DNA of 64,000 nt from Halopiger goleimassiliensis (GCF_000455345.1 NZ_HG315690.1:2555360-2619359), one strand, 5' to 3'. Counted from the first letter of the stretch, positions 52,599 to 62,537 are shown. The notes: generated by a model from the letters alone, not told the origin. Numbers and translations: made by a program.

Positions 52599-53603
52599 TT
52601 ACGCCAGCGGCGTCCGCTCCACGACCTGCCCGTCGTAACTCGGGTACTGCTCGACGATTTCACCCTCCTCGAGGTCGCCCTCCTCGATCATCTCCTCCAG
52701 GAGCCACCAGGCGACCTCGACGTGGTTCGATTTGACGGTGTAGAACTCCTCGGGGACGCCCAGTTCCTCGAAGCGCTCGGGGTCGGCGTACGTTTTGCCG
52801 TAGACGAGGGTGCCGTCGTCGGTCACCTCGTCGAACTCGCGGCGGACGTTGCGGGCCATCCGCTTCAGGCGGCGGCGGTGCTGGGCGGCGTCCTTGAAGA
52901 CGGAGGTACAGAAGTAGACCTTCTCGTGGTCGCCCATCACCTTGAGGATCTCCTCGCGCGACCCGTCGACGGCGCTCATGTGGCCCTCCTTGAGTTCGAA
53001 CCCCTGTTCCTGCATCCGGCGGTAGTTGCCCTGGGACATCTCGAACTCGTTGACGTTGCAGAAGTCGGCCGCGCCTTCGTCCAAGAACTCGAGGAACTCC
53101 TCCTCGGCACGGATGCCTGGAATCTCGAAGGCGGGGGTGAGCCCTTCCTCGCGGGCGATGTAGAGGATCTCCTCCCACTCGGTGCCGTGGAGGTCGCCCC
53201 ACTGTTCGTAGGGTGGGTGGAAGCGAATCTCGTCGAGACCCGCCTCCGAGAGGCGGCGCATGTTCTCCCGGCCGCCGGTGATGCCTGTGTAGAGGTGGGT
53301 GTGGTGGTCCTCGCCGAACTCCTCCTTGAGCAGGGAGAGGTAGTGACAGGTCCGGTCGAGGGCTTCCTGGGGCTCGCCGCCGGTAATCGAGGTGCCGAGG
53401 GCGTCCATTCGCCGCGCTTCCTCGAGGACGTCCTCGTCGGACTCGACGAGTCGTTCGTTGGCGTAGACGTCGGTGACGTTCTTGCGGTTCTCGCCGAGCG
53501 GGCAGTAGAAGCAGTCGCGCTGGTCACAGTAGCCGTAGACGAATAGGACCATCTTGCCGCCTTTCGCGCACTGCTCACAGCCCTTCGAGATCATTCGACC
53601 CAT
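52599..53603 (-). CDS. Radical SAM protein with CX4CX2C cluster
   Basis: A 334-residue radical SAM enzyme. Near the N-terminus CEQC (9-12) is followed by GYCDQRDCFYCPLGE with Cys 26, 31 and 34, a CX4CX2C spacing rather than the standard CX3CX2C. Next come TSITGGEP (SAM-binding GGE), FHPPYEQW and a C-terminal region with EEFYTVKSNHVEV. It resembles the COG2108 group of uncharacterised archaeal radical SAM proteins. Substrate unknown. ATG 53603 begins the conserved part. Confidence 0.85.
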   Translation of the reverse strand: MGRMISKGCEQCAKGGKMVLFVYGYCDQRDCFYCPLGENRKNVTDVYANERLVESDEDVLEEARRMDALGTSITGGEPQEALDRTCHYLSLLKEEFGEDHHTHLYTGITGGRENMRRLSEAGLDEIRFHPPYEQWGDLHGTEWEEILYIAREEGLTPAFEIPGIRAEEEFLEFLDEGAADFCNVNEFEMSQGNYRRMQEQGFELKEGHMSAVDGSREEILKVMGDHEKVYFCTSVFKDAAQHRRRLKRMARNVRREFDEVTDDGTLVYGKTYADPERFEELGVPEEFYTVKSNHVEVAWWLLEEMIEEGDLEEGEIVEQYPSYDGQVVERTPLA

Positions 53604-53698
53604 CGTAGACGCCCGACTCACAAAAGGCGTGCGAAACCGCGTCTCCGTGCGAGACCACCACAGGAGTTTTTTCGCCACTCTCGAATGGACCACCTACG

Positions 53699-54223
53699 AT
53701 GGGTAACGGGCACCTGAATCGCCACGTCGACCGGATCCGGGCGGAGCTCCGCGAAGCGTTCACGGAGGAGCGGACGCCCCGCGAACTCGCCGGCAGTTTC
53801 GCCCTCGGAACGTTCATCACGATGTTGCCGACGCTCGGGGTCGGACTCGTGTTGTTCGTCGTCATCCTCCACGTCACGACCTGGGTGAGTAAACTCGCGC
53901 TGTTCGCCACGCTCGTCGTGTTCAACCCCGTGGTGAAGTGGGGGGTCTACGCCGGCAGCCTGGGCCTGGGTGTCGTCTTGCTGGGACCCGTCGAGGGCGT
54001 CTCGACGGGCGGCTTTTCGCTCGATGCCGGCTCCGAAATACTCCTCAGGTTGCTCGTCGGGAACCTGATCCTGACCGTGATCGTGACGATCCTCAGTTAC
54101 GTCGTCGTCTATCGGCTCGCGCGACGCTTCGAGTCCTCGCCCGTCGCCGAAACGATCGACGAGGCCCTCGAGGAGATCGCCGACGAGGTCCTCGACCCCG
54201 AAGCGGACCCGGCCGACGACTGA
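53699..54223 (+). CDS. DUF2062 membrane protein
   Basis: A 174-residue membrane protein of the DUF2062 type: ERTPRELAGSFALGTFITMLPTLGVG (helix with the PxxxAxxFAxGxFxxxxP pattern), then FNPVVKWGVYAGSLGLG. Three or four helices end in a charged tail. Some bacterial members are fused to glycosyltransferases; function is unknown. Divergent from the radical SAM gene and 71 bp ahead of the metallophosphoesterase gene. Confidence 0.82.
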   Translation: MGNGHLNRHVDRIRAELREAFTEERTPRELAGSFALGTFITMLPTLGVGLVLFVVILHVTTWVSKLALFATLVVFNPVVKWGVYAGSLGLGVVLLGPVEGVSTGGFSLDAGSEILLRLLVGNLILTVIVTILSYVVVYRLARRFESSPVAETIDEALEEIADEVLDPEADPADD

Positions 54224-54294
54224 CGACTCGGGCGGCCGAACCGCCGGGACCTCAAGAACAACAGCTATGACCGTGGGCTCGTACGTCCAAACCG

Positions 54295-55650
54295 ATGGAC
54301 GACGACGATCGCGTTTACTACGTGATCAGCGACCTTCACATCGGTGGTGACGAGCAACTCGAGGAAGTGGAGTTTCTCGACGAGTTGCTCGCGTTCCTCG
54401 AACGACTCGAGGAGACCGACGAGAACGCCGAGTTAGTCATCAACGGCGACGCGTTCGGGCTCTGGGAGTTTACGACCGTCGAGGGGATGGAGAAGTTCGA
54501 TGCGCTCGAGGAGACGTATCCCGAGCTGTTCGACCAGTTGCGGGCGACCGGCGAGAACGTCCCGATCACGATGTTGCCGGGCAACCACGACCACGAGCTG
54601 GCCGCCTACGACGAGTACGTCGACCGGTTCGCCGAGTACAACGTCGAACTCGTGCAGGAACAATCGATCAGCCGGCCGGTGGGTGAGACGGCGATCCACT
54701 TCGAACACGGCCATCAGCACGATCCGAACAATCGGATCGAAGACTGGGGCAACCCGCACGCTTCACCGCTTGGCTACTACTACAACACGCTCGTGACGAG
54801 TCGGGCGGGACAGCTCTCGGATCGGGGGCGGGGGCGCTACAACTGGCTCAAGGACGTCCAGGCGGTGACGCCGACCGAGTGGATGCCGATCTGGCTCGCC
54901 TCCAAGTACTTCTACCGGGAGATGAACCCCGTGATGCGGTACGCGTTGGTGCCGTTTCTGCTGCTGTTCAACATCAGCGCCCTCATCGCGATCTTCGCGG
55001 GCCTCGACGTCGCCGGCGTCTGGTCGATGCCGAACGAACAGTTCGAGACCTTCCTGCGCCAGTTCGGCCTGGCCGGCACCGCCGTCTATGCGGTCCTTGC
55101 GATCAACGTCGTCGTTACCGGACTGCTGTTGCTCATCGCCGTCCCGGTCTACCTCCTTCGGCGGGACCTCAAGAAGACGATCGACCGGTTCGGCCTCTTC
55201 GAAACCGATCTCACGGTCGATCCGGAGACCCCCTACGAAGACGCCGCACGCGAAATCTTCGCGGACGGTCCAGCGACGATCTTCTGTTACGGCCACACCC
55301 ACCGTCCCGGAATCCGCGAACTCGAGGAGGGCGTCCTCGTCAACAGCGGGACGTGGCTCAAGCGACTCCACCGCCGTGACGGCGTCACCGGGCTCCTACC
55401 GCCGGTCTTCTACCCGTCCTACCAACTGTGTGCCGTTCGGATCGCCCCTGCGTCCGAGGGCATCGCCATCGAGCATCAAGCCATCGAGAAGCCAAGTCCC
55501 GGACCGGAGGAACTCACCCTCACCGAGCGCTTGCTCACCCTCGGACGGAAACCGAACCCCGAGTTGCCCGACGGAACCGTCGTCGAGACGCCGGTCTCGA
55601 AGCGACGGGCCGATTCGACGGAGGAGTCGGTCGGCCAAAACCCCCCATAA
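54295..55650 (+). CDS. Calcineurin-like metallophosphoesterase with internal membrane segments
   Basis: A 451-residue protein with all metal motifs: SDLHIGG (12-18), GDAFG (51-55), GNHDHE (96-101), GHQHD (139-143) and GHTHR (333-337). Between the last two lie two hydrophobic segments (about 213-238 and 258-288), so the phosphoesterase core is split by a membrane hairpin and both halves should face the cytoplasm. The C-terminal ~100 residues have no recognised domain. UDP-2,3-diacylglucosamine hydrolase-like enzymes share the motifs, but the substrate is unknown. Confidence 0.85.
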   Translation: MDDDDRVYYVISDLHIGGDEQLEEVEFLDELLAFLERLEETDENAELVINGDAFGLWEFTTVEGMEKFDALEETYPELFDQLRATGENVPITMLPGNHDHELAAYDEYVDRFAEYNVELVQEQSISRPVGETAIHFEHGHQHDPNNRIEDWGNPHASPLGYYYNTLVTSRAGQLSDRGRGRYNWLKDVQAVTPTEWMPIWLASKYFYREMNPVMRYALVPFLLLFNISALIAIFAGLDVAGVWSMPNEQFETFLRQFGLAGTAVYAVLAINVVVTGLLLLIAVPVYLLRRDLKKTIDRFGLFETDLTVDPETPYEDAAREIFADGPATIFCYGHTHRPGIRELEEGVLVNSGTWLKRLHRRDGVTGLLPPVFYPSYQLCAVRIAPASEGIAIEHQAIEKPSPGPEELTLTERLLTLGRKPNPELPDGTVVETPVSKRRADSTEESVGQNPP

Positions 55651-55876
55651 CCTCCGGTCGCGTTCACCGGTCCGCTGTCCGCACACGGACGCTGCGGGAC
55701 GGCTTTGTCGACACTCAGTGTGACCACCGCCGCGACGGGTTCCCTGAGTCGACCCCCTCGACGGTGATACCGTCTCCCTCGTCGACGACCGACCGCGTCC
55801 TCGCGTTCGTCGACTCCCGCACGGCGATTTCGCGTCCCCAGAAGATGGAAATACTCCGCGCTCGAACGACCGACAG

Positions 55877-56986
55877 ATGCTGTTGGTCCTGTGCGTCGAC
55901 CTCGACGACGACCTCGGCCGCAAGACCGGCTTCTCGACGCCGGTTATCGGTCGCGAAGCCGTCGAGGAAGCGGCCGTCGCGCTGGCGACCGCGGACCCCG
56001 AAGACTCCGACGTCAACGTGGTTTTCCAGGGGTTGCACGTCTACGACGACCTCGACGAACGCGACGAGAGCGTCGAAGTCGCCGTCGTCACCGGCAACGA
56101 AGAAGGCGAAGTCAGCGCCAACCGGGAGGTCGGCAACGAGGTCGACACCGTCCTCGCGAGCCTCTCGACGGCCGAGGACGTCACGGCGCTGGTCATCACC
56201 GACGGCGCACAGGACGAGTCGGTCATCCCGGTAATCCGCTCGCGGGTCCCCATCGACGGCGTTCGCCGCGTCGTCGTTCGACAGGCCCAGAACCTCGAGT
56301 CGATGTACTACACCATCAAGCAGGTGCTCGACGACCCCGAAACCCGCGGGACCGTGCTCATCCCGCTGGGCATCCTGCTGCTCATCTACCCGCTCGCGTT
56401 GATCGGCAGCGCGCTCGAGATGCCGGGGTTCGTCCTCGGGACCACCTCCGCACTGCTGGGGCTGTATCTCATCTCGCGAGGCCTGGGACTGGGCGACCGC
56501 ATCGACCGGACCGTCGAGCGCGTCCGTCGGTCGCTGTACGCCGGGCGGACCACGCTGCTCGCGTACGTCGTCGCCGCCGCGCTGTTCGTTCTGGGCGGCG
56601 TCAACGGGCTCGAAACCCTCGAGACCGTGCGCGGAGTGCGGGGGGAGCTCGGCGTCCCGATGATGCTCGCGGCGCTCGTCTACGGGTCGATCCAGTGGCT
56701 CGCCGCGGCCGGCGTCACGACCAGCCTCGGCCAGATCACCGACGAGTACATCGCCGGCACCCTCGAGTGGCGCTACCTCAACGCCCCATTCTACGTGCTC
56801 TCGATCGCCATCGTGCTCCACGCCGTCAGCGCCTTCTTCCTCGATCGAGCCGACGTGAGCTATCTGGCAGCGGCCCTGACCGCCGGCACGCTGCTTGGCA
56901 TCGTGAGTACGCTCGCGTTCGCCGTGCTCGAGTCGCGTTACGCCGAGTCGGAACCAGAAGAGGGGGCGTCGCCCGACGGCGCGTAA
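55877..56986 (+). CDS. DUF373 membrane protein
   Basis: A 369-residue protein. The N-terminal soluble domain begins MLLVLCVDLDDDLGRKTGF, typical of archaeal DUF373, followed by GLHVYDDL, a VITDGAQDESVIPVI segment, then a C-terminal membrane domain with about six helices (from residue 158). The family is archaeal, near-universal in euryarchaea, and uncharacterised. It converges with the isoprenyl synthase gene (12 bp apart). Confidence 0.85.
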   Translation: MLLVLCVDLDDDLGRKTGFSTPVIGREAVEEAAVALATADPEDSDVNVVFQGLHVYDDLDERDESVEVAVVTGNEEGEVSANREVGNEVDTVLASLSTAEDVTALVITDGAQDESVIPVIRSRVPIDGVRRVVVRQAQNLESMYYTIKQVLDDPETRGTVLIPLGILLLIYPLALIGSALEMPGFVLGTTSALLGLYLISRGLGLGDRIDRTVERVRRSLYAGRTTLLAYVVAAALFVLGGVNGLETLETVRGVRGELGVPMMLAALVYGSIQWLAAAGVTTSLGQITDEYIAGTLEWRYLNAPFYVLSIAIVLHAVSAFFLDRADVSYLAAALTAGTLLGIVSTLAFAVLESRYAESEPEEGASPDGA

Positions 56987-56998
56987 CCGCGAGGGCGA

Positions 56999-57841
56999 TC
57001 AGCGTTCGCGTTCGACGACGAACTCCGCCAACTCGAGGAGGTACTGTCGGCTCTCGGGGTCGGTCCCGTCGACCCGTTCCAGCGCGTCGATCGCCCGGTC
57101 GGCCTCGGTTCGCGCTCGTTCGTTGGCCTCCTCGGGCGTCAGGTCGGTCACCTGGACCAGCGACGGGCGCTCGAGGGCGGCGTCGTGGCCCGTCGGCTTG
57201 CCGAGCTCCGCTTCGTCGGCGACCGCGTCGAGGACGTCGTCCCTGATCTGGAAGGCGATCCCGACGCGCTCGGCGTACTCGCCGAGGGCTTCGACTGTGA
57301 CGGGGTCGGAGTCGGCGGCGATGGCTCCGAGTTCGGCCGCCGCGCGAAACAGCGCGCCGGTCTTGCGTCGGGCCAGGGTCATGTACTCGTCCTCGGTAGC
57401 CGGTTTCGCCTCGAGTTCGGTCGCCTCGCCGACGCCGAGTTCGACCATCGCCTCGGCGACGACGCGGGTAGCCTCCGGTTCGGTCGAGAAGAGCGCGAAC
57501 GCCTCGCCCAGCAGTCCGTCGCTGGTAACGATCGCCGGCCCGTGGCCGAACTCGGCCCAGGCGCTCGTCGTTCCGCGGCGGAGTTCCGAGCGATCGATGA
57601 TGTCGTCGACGACGAGCGAGGCCGAGTGTACCAGTTCGATCCCGACGCCGAAGTCGACCGCCTCCTCGGCGGTTCCGCCGACCGTCTCGCAGGAAAGCAG
57701 CGTGACCAGCGGTCGAACCCGTTTCCCGCCGGAGAGTACGACGTGGCGAACTTCAGCGTTGAGCGTCTCGGGTTCGATCCCGTCGACGACCTCGACGAGT
57801 CGCTCCTCGATCAGCGCCCGGCGACGCTCGAGCCGATCCAT
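56999..57841 (-). CDS. Polyprenyl (geranylgeranyl/farnesyl-type) diphosphate synthase
   Basis: A 280-residue isoprenyl synthase, shorter than typical (about 300-350). GGKRVRPL (IPP site), the first Asp-rich motif DDIIDRSELRRG (near residue 79) and the second motif RDDVLDAVADE (near 200) are all present. It lacks large insertions. In haloarchaea such enzymes build the C20 (or longer) chain for archaeol or quinone side chains. Product length cannot be set from sequence alone. The normal lysine of the GKPTGHD C-terminal loop is present. Confidence 0.9.
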   Translation of the reverse strand: MDRLERRRALIEERLVEVVDGIEPETLNAEVRHVVLSGGKRVRPLVTLLSCETVGGTAEEAVDFGVGIELVHSASLVVDDIIDRSELRRGTTSAWAEFGHGPAIVTSDGLLGEAFALFSTEPEATRVVAEAMVELGVGEATELEAKPATEDEYMTLARRKTGALFRAAAELGAIAADSDPVTVEALGEYAERVGIAFQIRDDVLDAVADEAELGKPTGHDAALERPSLVQVTDLTPEEANERARTEADRAIDALERVDGTDPESRQYLLELAEFVVERER

Positions 57842-57889
57842 TATCCGCGGTTAGGAGAGGACGGAAAAGTAGGTGACGGTTCGCGGTAC

Positions 57890-60358
57890 CTACGCGTCTT
57901 CCTGTGGACCGTCGAACTGGAACGTCGACTCCATGGGACCGTCGTCGTCCGCATCGTCGCCGGCGTCGTCGCTTACCGCTTCGTCGTCCCCGTCCGCGGC
58001 GTCACTGTCGCCGTCACCGTCGCTCGATCCCGTCTCGGCGTCCGCGTCGCCGGCAACAGCAGCCTCGGTCTCGAGCGTCGCTTCCGCGGTCGCCGACTCG
58101 ACCGAGACCTCGCTGTCGGTTTCGAACTGATCGAGCGTCTCCGATAGCTGAGCGGCCCGGTTCGCGAGGGAGCTCGCGCTGTTCGAGACCTCCGTCAGCG
58201 CCGTCGTCTGTTCCTCCGCTGCAGCCGCGACGTTCTCACTCTCGGCGCTGGTCTCCTCCGCGATAGAAGCGACGTCGTCGGCCATGGCCACGATCTCCTG
58301 TGCCGACTCGGCCTGTTCGTCGGTGGCGGTCGAGATCTCCTGGACGCCGGTGTTGGTTTCGGTCGCGTAGTCGGCGATCTCGTCGAGCGCCTCGGCCGCC
58401 TCCTCGACGGAGTCGGTGTGTTCCGAGACGCGATCGCTCGTCTCCCGGACCACGTCGACCGTCTGCTCGGTCTGGGACTCGATCCGCTCGAGGCGCTGTT
58501 CGATGTCGGTGGCGGCCTCTTTGGTCTCCGCGGCCAGCTGTTTGACCTCGTCCGCGACCGCCGCGAAGCCCTCGCCGTCGTCGGCCGATCGCGAGGCCTC
58601 GATGTTCGCGTTCAGCGCCAGCATGTTGGTCTGTTCCGCCACCTCCGTGATGAACGCCAGCAGGTCGTCGATCTGTTCGACTTCGGCCTGGAGCTGTTCG
58701 ATCTCCTCGACGGCCGCGTCGGACTCGGCTTCGATCTCGCTCATGCCCTCGATCGCCTCCTGGGCCGCTTCGCGGCCCCGCTGGCCGGTCCGGGCGGTCC
58801 GTTCGGCGATATCGGCGACCTCGTTCGAGGAGGCTGCGATCTCTTCGGTCGTCGTCGACAGGGCGTTCATCTCGTTCGTGACCGACTGGATGTGCTCGTT
58901 CTGTCGATCAGCACCCTCGGAGATCTCCTGAATCGATTCGGTGACCTGGGCGGAGGCCGACCGGACCTCCTCGCTCGAGGCGGTCACCTGCTCGGAGGCC
59001 GTCGCGACCTCCGTCGCGAAGGACTTGACGGCCGCCGTCGTCTCCTCGAGTTCGGCGACCATCTCGTTGAACTCCGTGGCGATCTCGGTCATCGCCTCGT
59101 TCTCGCTCGCAGGATCCATCCGCGCGGTGAGGTCGCCGTCGCCACAGCGTTGCATCACTTCGCTGTACGACTCGGCCTTCCGCTCGAGGTGGTCGTTGAT
59201 GCGTTCGGTCTCCTCGCGGGCGCGTTCGGCCTCCTCGCGGGCGGCTTCCGTCTCCTGGATCTGTGTTCGCAGCGAGGTTCGCATGTCGTCGAACGCGTCG
59301 TAGAGTTGCCCGATGCTGTCGATGCGATCCGACTCGAGTTCGACGGTGAGATCACCCTCTTCCATGCGAACGGCCTTGCGTCGCAGGCGGTCGATCGACC
59401 GGGAGGTGTTCCAGCCGATGCCCGCGCCCACGACGCCGATGAGGAGGACGGCACCGAACGTCGCGAGCATGCCGTACGTACGGACGTCTTCGACGAACCC
59501 GTACGCCTGTTCGGTCGGCGTGTGGACGAGCGTGACCCAGTCGGTACCGGGGACTGCCGCGTAGCCGACGACGAACGACTCGCCGGCAAAGACGTCGTCG
59601 GTTGCGAGCACGCCTTCGGCCGGGCCGGCTTCCGTAGCGCCCGACTCCAGCGAGTCGAGGTCGGACAGGAGCTGATCGGCTTCGTCGTAGGATTCGAGCA
59701 GGGCGCTTCTGCTCTCGCCGAAGGCGACCGTTCCGCTCGAGTCGACGATCATCGTCCGGATGGTGTCGGTACTGCTGATACTGTACTCGCTGACCGGCAC
59801 CGTGTAAGCCAGCACCGTTCCCTCGGGCAGGTCGCCGTGATCGGTCACGAAGGCGACCCGCTCCGTGGCGTCGTCGTACTCGCCGCTCCGGTAGGCGTCG
59901 GTCGCGTACGTCCCGCTTCGCTGGTCGAGTTCGTCGACCCACGCTCCCTCGAGGTCGGTTCCCGGATCGACCAGCGAACTCGCGATGACGTCGCCGGTTT
60001 CCTCGAGGAAGTGGACGTTTGCCTCGCCAGGTCCACCTGCATCGAGGTCGGCGACCTCGCTATCGATGTACGCCTGTGCTTCCGACTGCGTAGCGCCGTC
60101 GAGACCGCTGTAGCGGGCGATAGATTGGACCGTCTGTCGATTGTCGTCGTAGAACTGGAAGGCCGACTCCGACTGCTGGAGCGCGAGGGTTTCGTACTTC
60201 TCGTAGACGTTCGATTTGACGCCGTCCTCGACCTGTGCGGTTCCGACGAGGCCGATCGCACCGACCGAGAGACCGATAACCAACAAGATAATTGCAAATT
60301 TTAGCGAATATCTCTTACGTATAAATTCCGGCACGATAGCCCGTATTCCTGGAGACAT
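57890..60358 (-). CDS. Halobacterial methyl-accepting transducer (Htr)
   Basis: An 822-residue membrane chemoreceptor. Transmembrane 1 is at about residues 20-40, an extracellular Cache-like ligand domain at 45-285, transmembrane 2 at about 287-307, then HAMP units. A long coiled-coil signalling domain follows, its conserved hairpin tip EQTNMLALNANIEASR near residue 585 and EVKQLAAET after it. The C-terminus is an acidic, poorly conserved tail of about 80 residues ending FQFDGPQEDA. It relays stimuli to CheA/CheW; the ligand is unknown. No che genes are adjacent. Confidence 0.92.
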   Translation of the reverse strand: MSPGIRAIVPEFIRKRYSLKFAIILLVIGLSVGAIGLVGTAQVEDGVKSNVYEKYETLALQQSESAFQFYDDNRQTVQSIARYSGLDGATQSEAQAYIDSEVADLDAGGPGEANVHFLEETGDVIASSLVDPGTDLEGAWVDELDQRSGTYATDAYRSGEYDDATERVAFVTDHGDLPEGTVLAYTVPVSEYSISSTDTIRTMIVDSSGTVAFGESRSALLESYDEADQLLSDLDSLESGATEAGPAEGVLATDDVFAGESFVVGYAAVPGTDWVTLVHTPTEQAYGFVEDVRTYGMLATFGAVLLIGVVGAGIGWNTSRSIDRLRRKAVRMEEGDLTVELESDRIDSIGQLYDAFDDMRTSLRTQIQETEAAREEAERAREETERINDHLERKAESYSEVMQRCGDGDLTARMDPASENEAMTEIATEFNEMVAELEETTAAVKSFATEVATASEQVTASSEEVRSASAQVTESIQEISEGADRQNEHIQSVTNEMNALSTTTEEIAASSNEVADIAERTARTGQRGREAAQEAIEGMSEIEAESDAAVEEIEQLQAEVEQIDDLLAFITEVAEQTNMLALNANIEASRSADDGEGFAAVADEVKQLAAETKEAATDIEQRLERIESQTEQTVDVVRETSDRVSEHTDSVEEAAEALDEIADYATETNTGVQEISTATDEQAESAQEIVAMADDVASIAEETSAESENVAAAAEEQTTALTEVSNSASSLANRAAQLSETLDQFETDSEVSVESATAEATLETEAAVAGDADAETGSSDGDGDSDAADGDDEAVSDDAGDDADDDGPMESTFQFDGPQEDA

Positions 60359-60503
60359 AAGCAGAAATGATTATCAGCGGATAATAAATCTTCGCGTTTC
60401 TGGAGACGTTCATTAAACATACATATTCTTCACACATCAGAGAGGAGAGGGAAACCGTCGGCGATAGAACCGGCCGCAGTATCGTCGCGAACAGCCGGCG
60501 GTA

Positions 60504-61457
60504 TTAGCTGAACTGTTCCGTCAGCGCCGGCACGACGTCGAACAGGTCGTCGACGATGGCGTAATCGGCGATGTCCATGATCGGCGCGTTGGGGTCCGTG
60601 TTGATCGCGACGATCGTATCGGAGCCCTTCATGCCGGCGACGTGCTGGACGGCACCGGAGATGCCGATCGCGATGTAGACGTCGGGCGTGACGACCTTCC
60701 CGGACTGGCCGACCTGGCGGTTCTTGGGGAGCCAACCGTTGTCGACGATCGGACGCGAGGACGACACCGTCGCGTCGAGCGCGTCGGCGAGGTCGTGGAT
60801 GATATCGAGGTTCTCCTCTTCCTCGATACCACGACCTACCGAAACGAGCACGTCGGCTTCCGTGATGTCGACGTCGCCGCCGCCGACCTCCTCGAAGCCG
60901 CTGACCGTCGAGCCGAGCGCGCCCTCGTCGATGTCGGCGTCGAAGGACTCGATCGTGGCGTCGCCGGTGCCTTCGGCGGCGGGCCACTCGGCGCTCCGGA
61001 TCGTGACGACTGCGCTGCCCTCGACCTCGTTGGTCGTCTCGACCTTGCCGCCGTACATCTCGCGGGTGGCGGTCAGGGTCTCGCCGTCGCTCTCGAGGGC
61101 GATCGTGTCGGTGACGATCGGCAGGTCGAGTTCGTTCGCGACCGCGGGCGCGTAGTCGAGCCCGTTGACGCTGTTGGGTGCCAGCACGTACTGGGGTGCC
61201 AGCTCGTCGTAGAGCTGGGTCGTCGCCTGGGCGTAGACGCCGTGGTTGAACTCCTCGCCGTAGTCGACGGTGTGGACGACGTCGACGCCCTCGCGGTCGA
61301 GTTTCTCGGCGAAGTCCTCGACCGTGCCGCTGATGACCGCCAGATGGAGGTCACCGCCCGTGGCGTCGGCCAGTTCGCGTCCGGCCGTGATGATCTCGTA
61401 GCTGACGTCGCGCAGTTCGCCGCGTCGGTGGTCGGTGATCGCCAGAACGTCGGTCAT
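60504..61457 (-). CDS. etfA: Electron transfer flavoprotein subunit alpha
   Basis: A 317-residue ETF alpha subunit. An N-terminal ETF domain is followed by the C-terminal FAD domain with [35 protein letters not shown] (parts), [16 protein letters not shown] and [10 protein letters not shown]. With EtfB it carries electrons from flavin dehydrogenases to quinone. The ATG at 61457 overlaps the stop of a 21-codon micro-ORF and has a strong ribosome-binding site GGAGGTGA (about 61463-61470). Confidence 0.95.
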   Translation of the reverse strand: MTDVLAITDHRRGELRDVSYEIITAGRELADATGGDLHLAVISGTVEDFAEKLDREGVDVVHTVDYGEEFNHGVYAQATTQLYDELAPQYVLAPNSVNGLDYAPAVANELDLPIVTDTIALESDGETLTATREMYGGKVETTNEVEGSAVVTIRSAEWPAAEGTGDATIESFDADIDEGALGSTVSGFEEVGGGDVDITEADVLVSVGRGIEEEENLDIIHDLADALDATVSSSRPIVDNGWLPKNRQVGQSGKVVTPDVYIAIGISGAVQHVAGMKGSDTIVAINTDPNAPIMDIADYAIVDDLFDVVPALTEQFS

Positions 61458-61519
61458 CGGTTTTCACCTCCGGTGAAAGCGATGACGTCGTTGCGCGCGA
61501 AGCGTGCAACGGAAGTCAT
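61454..61519 (-). CDS. Micro-ORF (21 codons) bridging etfB and etfA
   Basis: ATG at 61519 overlaps the etfB stop (ATGA) and its TGA (61456-61454) overlaps the etfA start (ATGA). It encodes MTSVARFARNDVIAFTGGEN, then R. The etfA ribosome-binding site GGAGGTGA lies within its last codons. The layout is the same as in the pstC-pstA gap. Confidence 0.45.
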   Translation of the reverse strand: MTSVARFARNDVIAFTGGENR

Positions 61520-62307
61520 GGTGCCACCCCCTTGTCGCGGAGGAGATCAGCAAGTTCCGCAGCCGTTTCGTCGGCACCGCCCTCCCAGACGGTGACGTCG
61601 CTCTCGCTTTCGGGTTCGTACATGTCGGTCAGTTCGACCTCGCCCTCGACGGCACTGGCGTCGACGCCGAGTTCGTCCAGCGTGTGGACGTCGAGAGGCT
61701 TTTGCTGTGCCTGGCGGATGCCACGAAGGCTCGCGTACCGGGGCTCGTTGATCCCGGTCTGGATCGTGAGCACGGCGGGGAGGTCGACCTCGGTCAGTTC
61801 CTCGACGCCGCCCTCGAGTTCGCGGCGGACGGAGGCGACGCCCTCCTCGAGGTCGTGCTCGAGGTGGTTGACGACGGCGGCCCACTCGTAGTCGAGTTCC
61901 TCGGCCAGGGCGACGCCGGTCGCACCCCAGCTATCGTCGCCGGACTGGACGCCGGTCAACACGAGGTCGGGGTCTTCCTCCTCGACGACGGCCTGGAGGA
62001 TCTCCCGCTTCGCGCCGACGTCGAGCAGGTCGACGTCGTCGAGGGCGTCGTCCCAGACGCGGACCGCGCGGTCGGCACCCTTCGCGAGGGCCTGCCGGAT
62101 GGTCTGTTCGCAGTCGTCCGGGCCGATGGTGACCGTGACGACCTCGTCCGCGATGCCGTCCTCCTGGAGCTGGACGGCCTCTTCGATCGCGTAGTCGTCC
62201 CACTCGTTGAGGTCGGAACCGAGGTACTGGTCGGCGATCGACGTCCCCTCGATCTCGAACTCGTCTTCCACGGTCGCGACTTCTTTGACCGTTACGAGTA
62301 TCTTCAT
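61516..62307 (-). CDS. etfB: Electron transfer flavoprotein subunit beta
   Basis: A 263-residue ETF beta subunit: MKILVTVKEVATVEDEFEI, NEWDDYAIEEAVQL, VVTVTIGPDDCEQTIRQALAKGADRAV (parts) and the nucleotide-binding TGVQSGDDSWGATGVALAEEL, then PAVLTIQTGINEPRYASLRGI (parts). The C-terminal recognition-loop region is present. It is the first gene of the etfB-etfA operon. Confidence 0.95.
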   Translation of the reverse strand: MKILVTVKEVATVEDEFEIEGTSIADQYLGSDLNEWDDYAIEEAVQLQEDGIADEVVTVTIGPDDCEQTIRQALAKGADRAVRVWDDALDDVDLLDVGAKREILQAVVEEEDPDLVLTGVQSGDDSWGATGVALAEELDYEWAAVVNHLEHDLEEGVASVRRELEGGVEELTEVDLPAVLTIQTGINEPRYASLRGIRQAQQKPLDVHTLDELGVDASAVEGEVELTDMYEPESESDVTVWEGGADETAAELADLLRDKGVAP

Positions 62308-62537
62308 CGTTCGTCTCTGCTACCTCCCTCCCGTAAACTGTTTCGAAACCGCCCGTCAGATTGGTCGAGTTCATCTACACGCGACGGAAAACTACCCACC
62401 GTTTGCCGGGTACGGTTGCGATCGTTCGTCGTCCCGTCGTCCGGTGGTTCCGAGATCGGCCGCCGGAATCGAACCCCTGGGCTCGAGGTCCATCCGGAAG
62501 ACGGAAACGGTTTAACGCCGCCGCCGGTAATACGGGT

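Noticed and set aside
55651-55876. A minus-strand protein fragment between the phosphoesterase and DUF373 genes
   Set aside because: The frame (ending GNPSRRWSH) has mixed composition and no family match, and it continues antisense into DUF373. I see nothing reliable in this 226-bp gap.
58418-60304. A 628-codon open frame on the plus strand opposite the transducer gene
   Set aside because: The opposite strand encodes a full transducer with a conserved hairpin tip. This frame lacks any recognisable domain and its composition follows from the transducer's codon bias.
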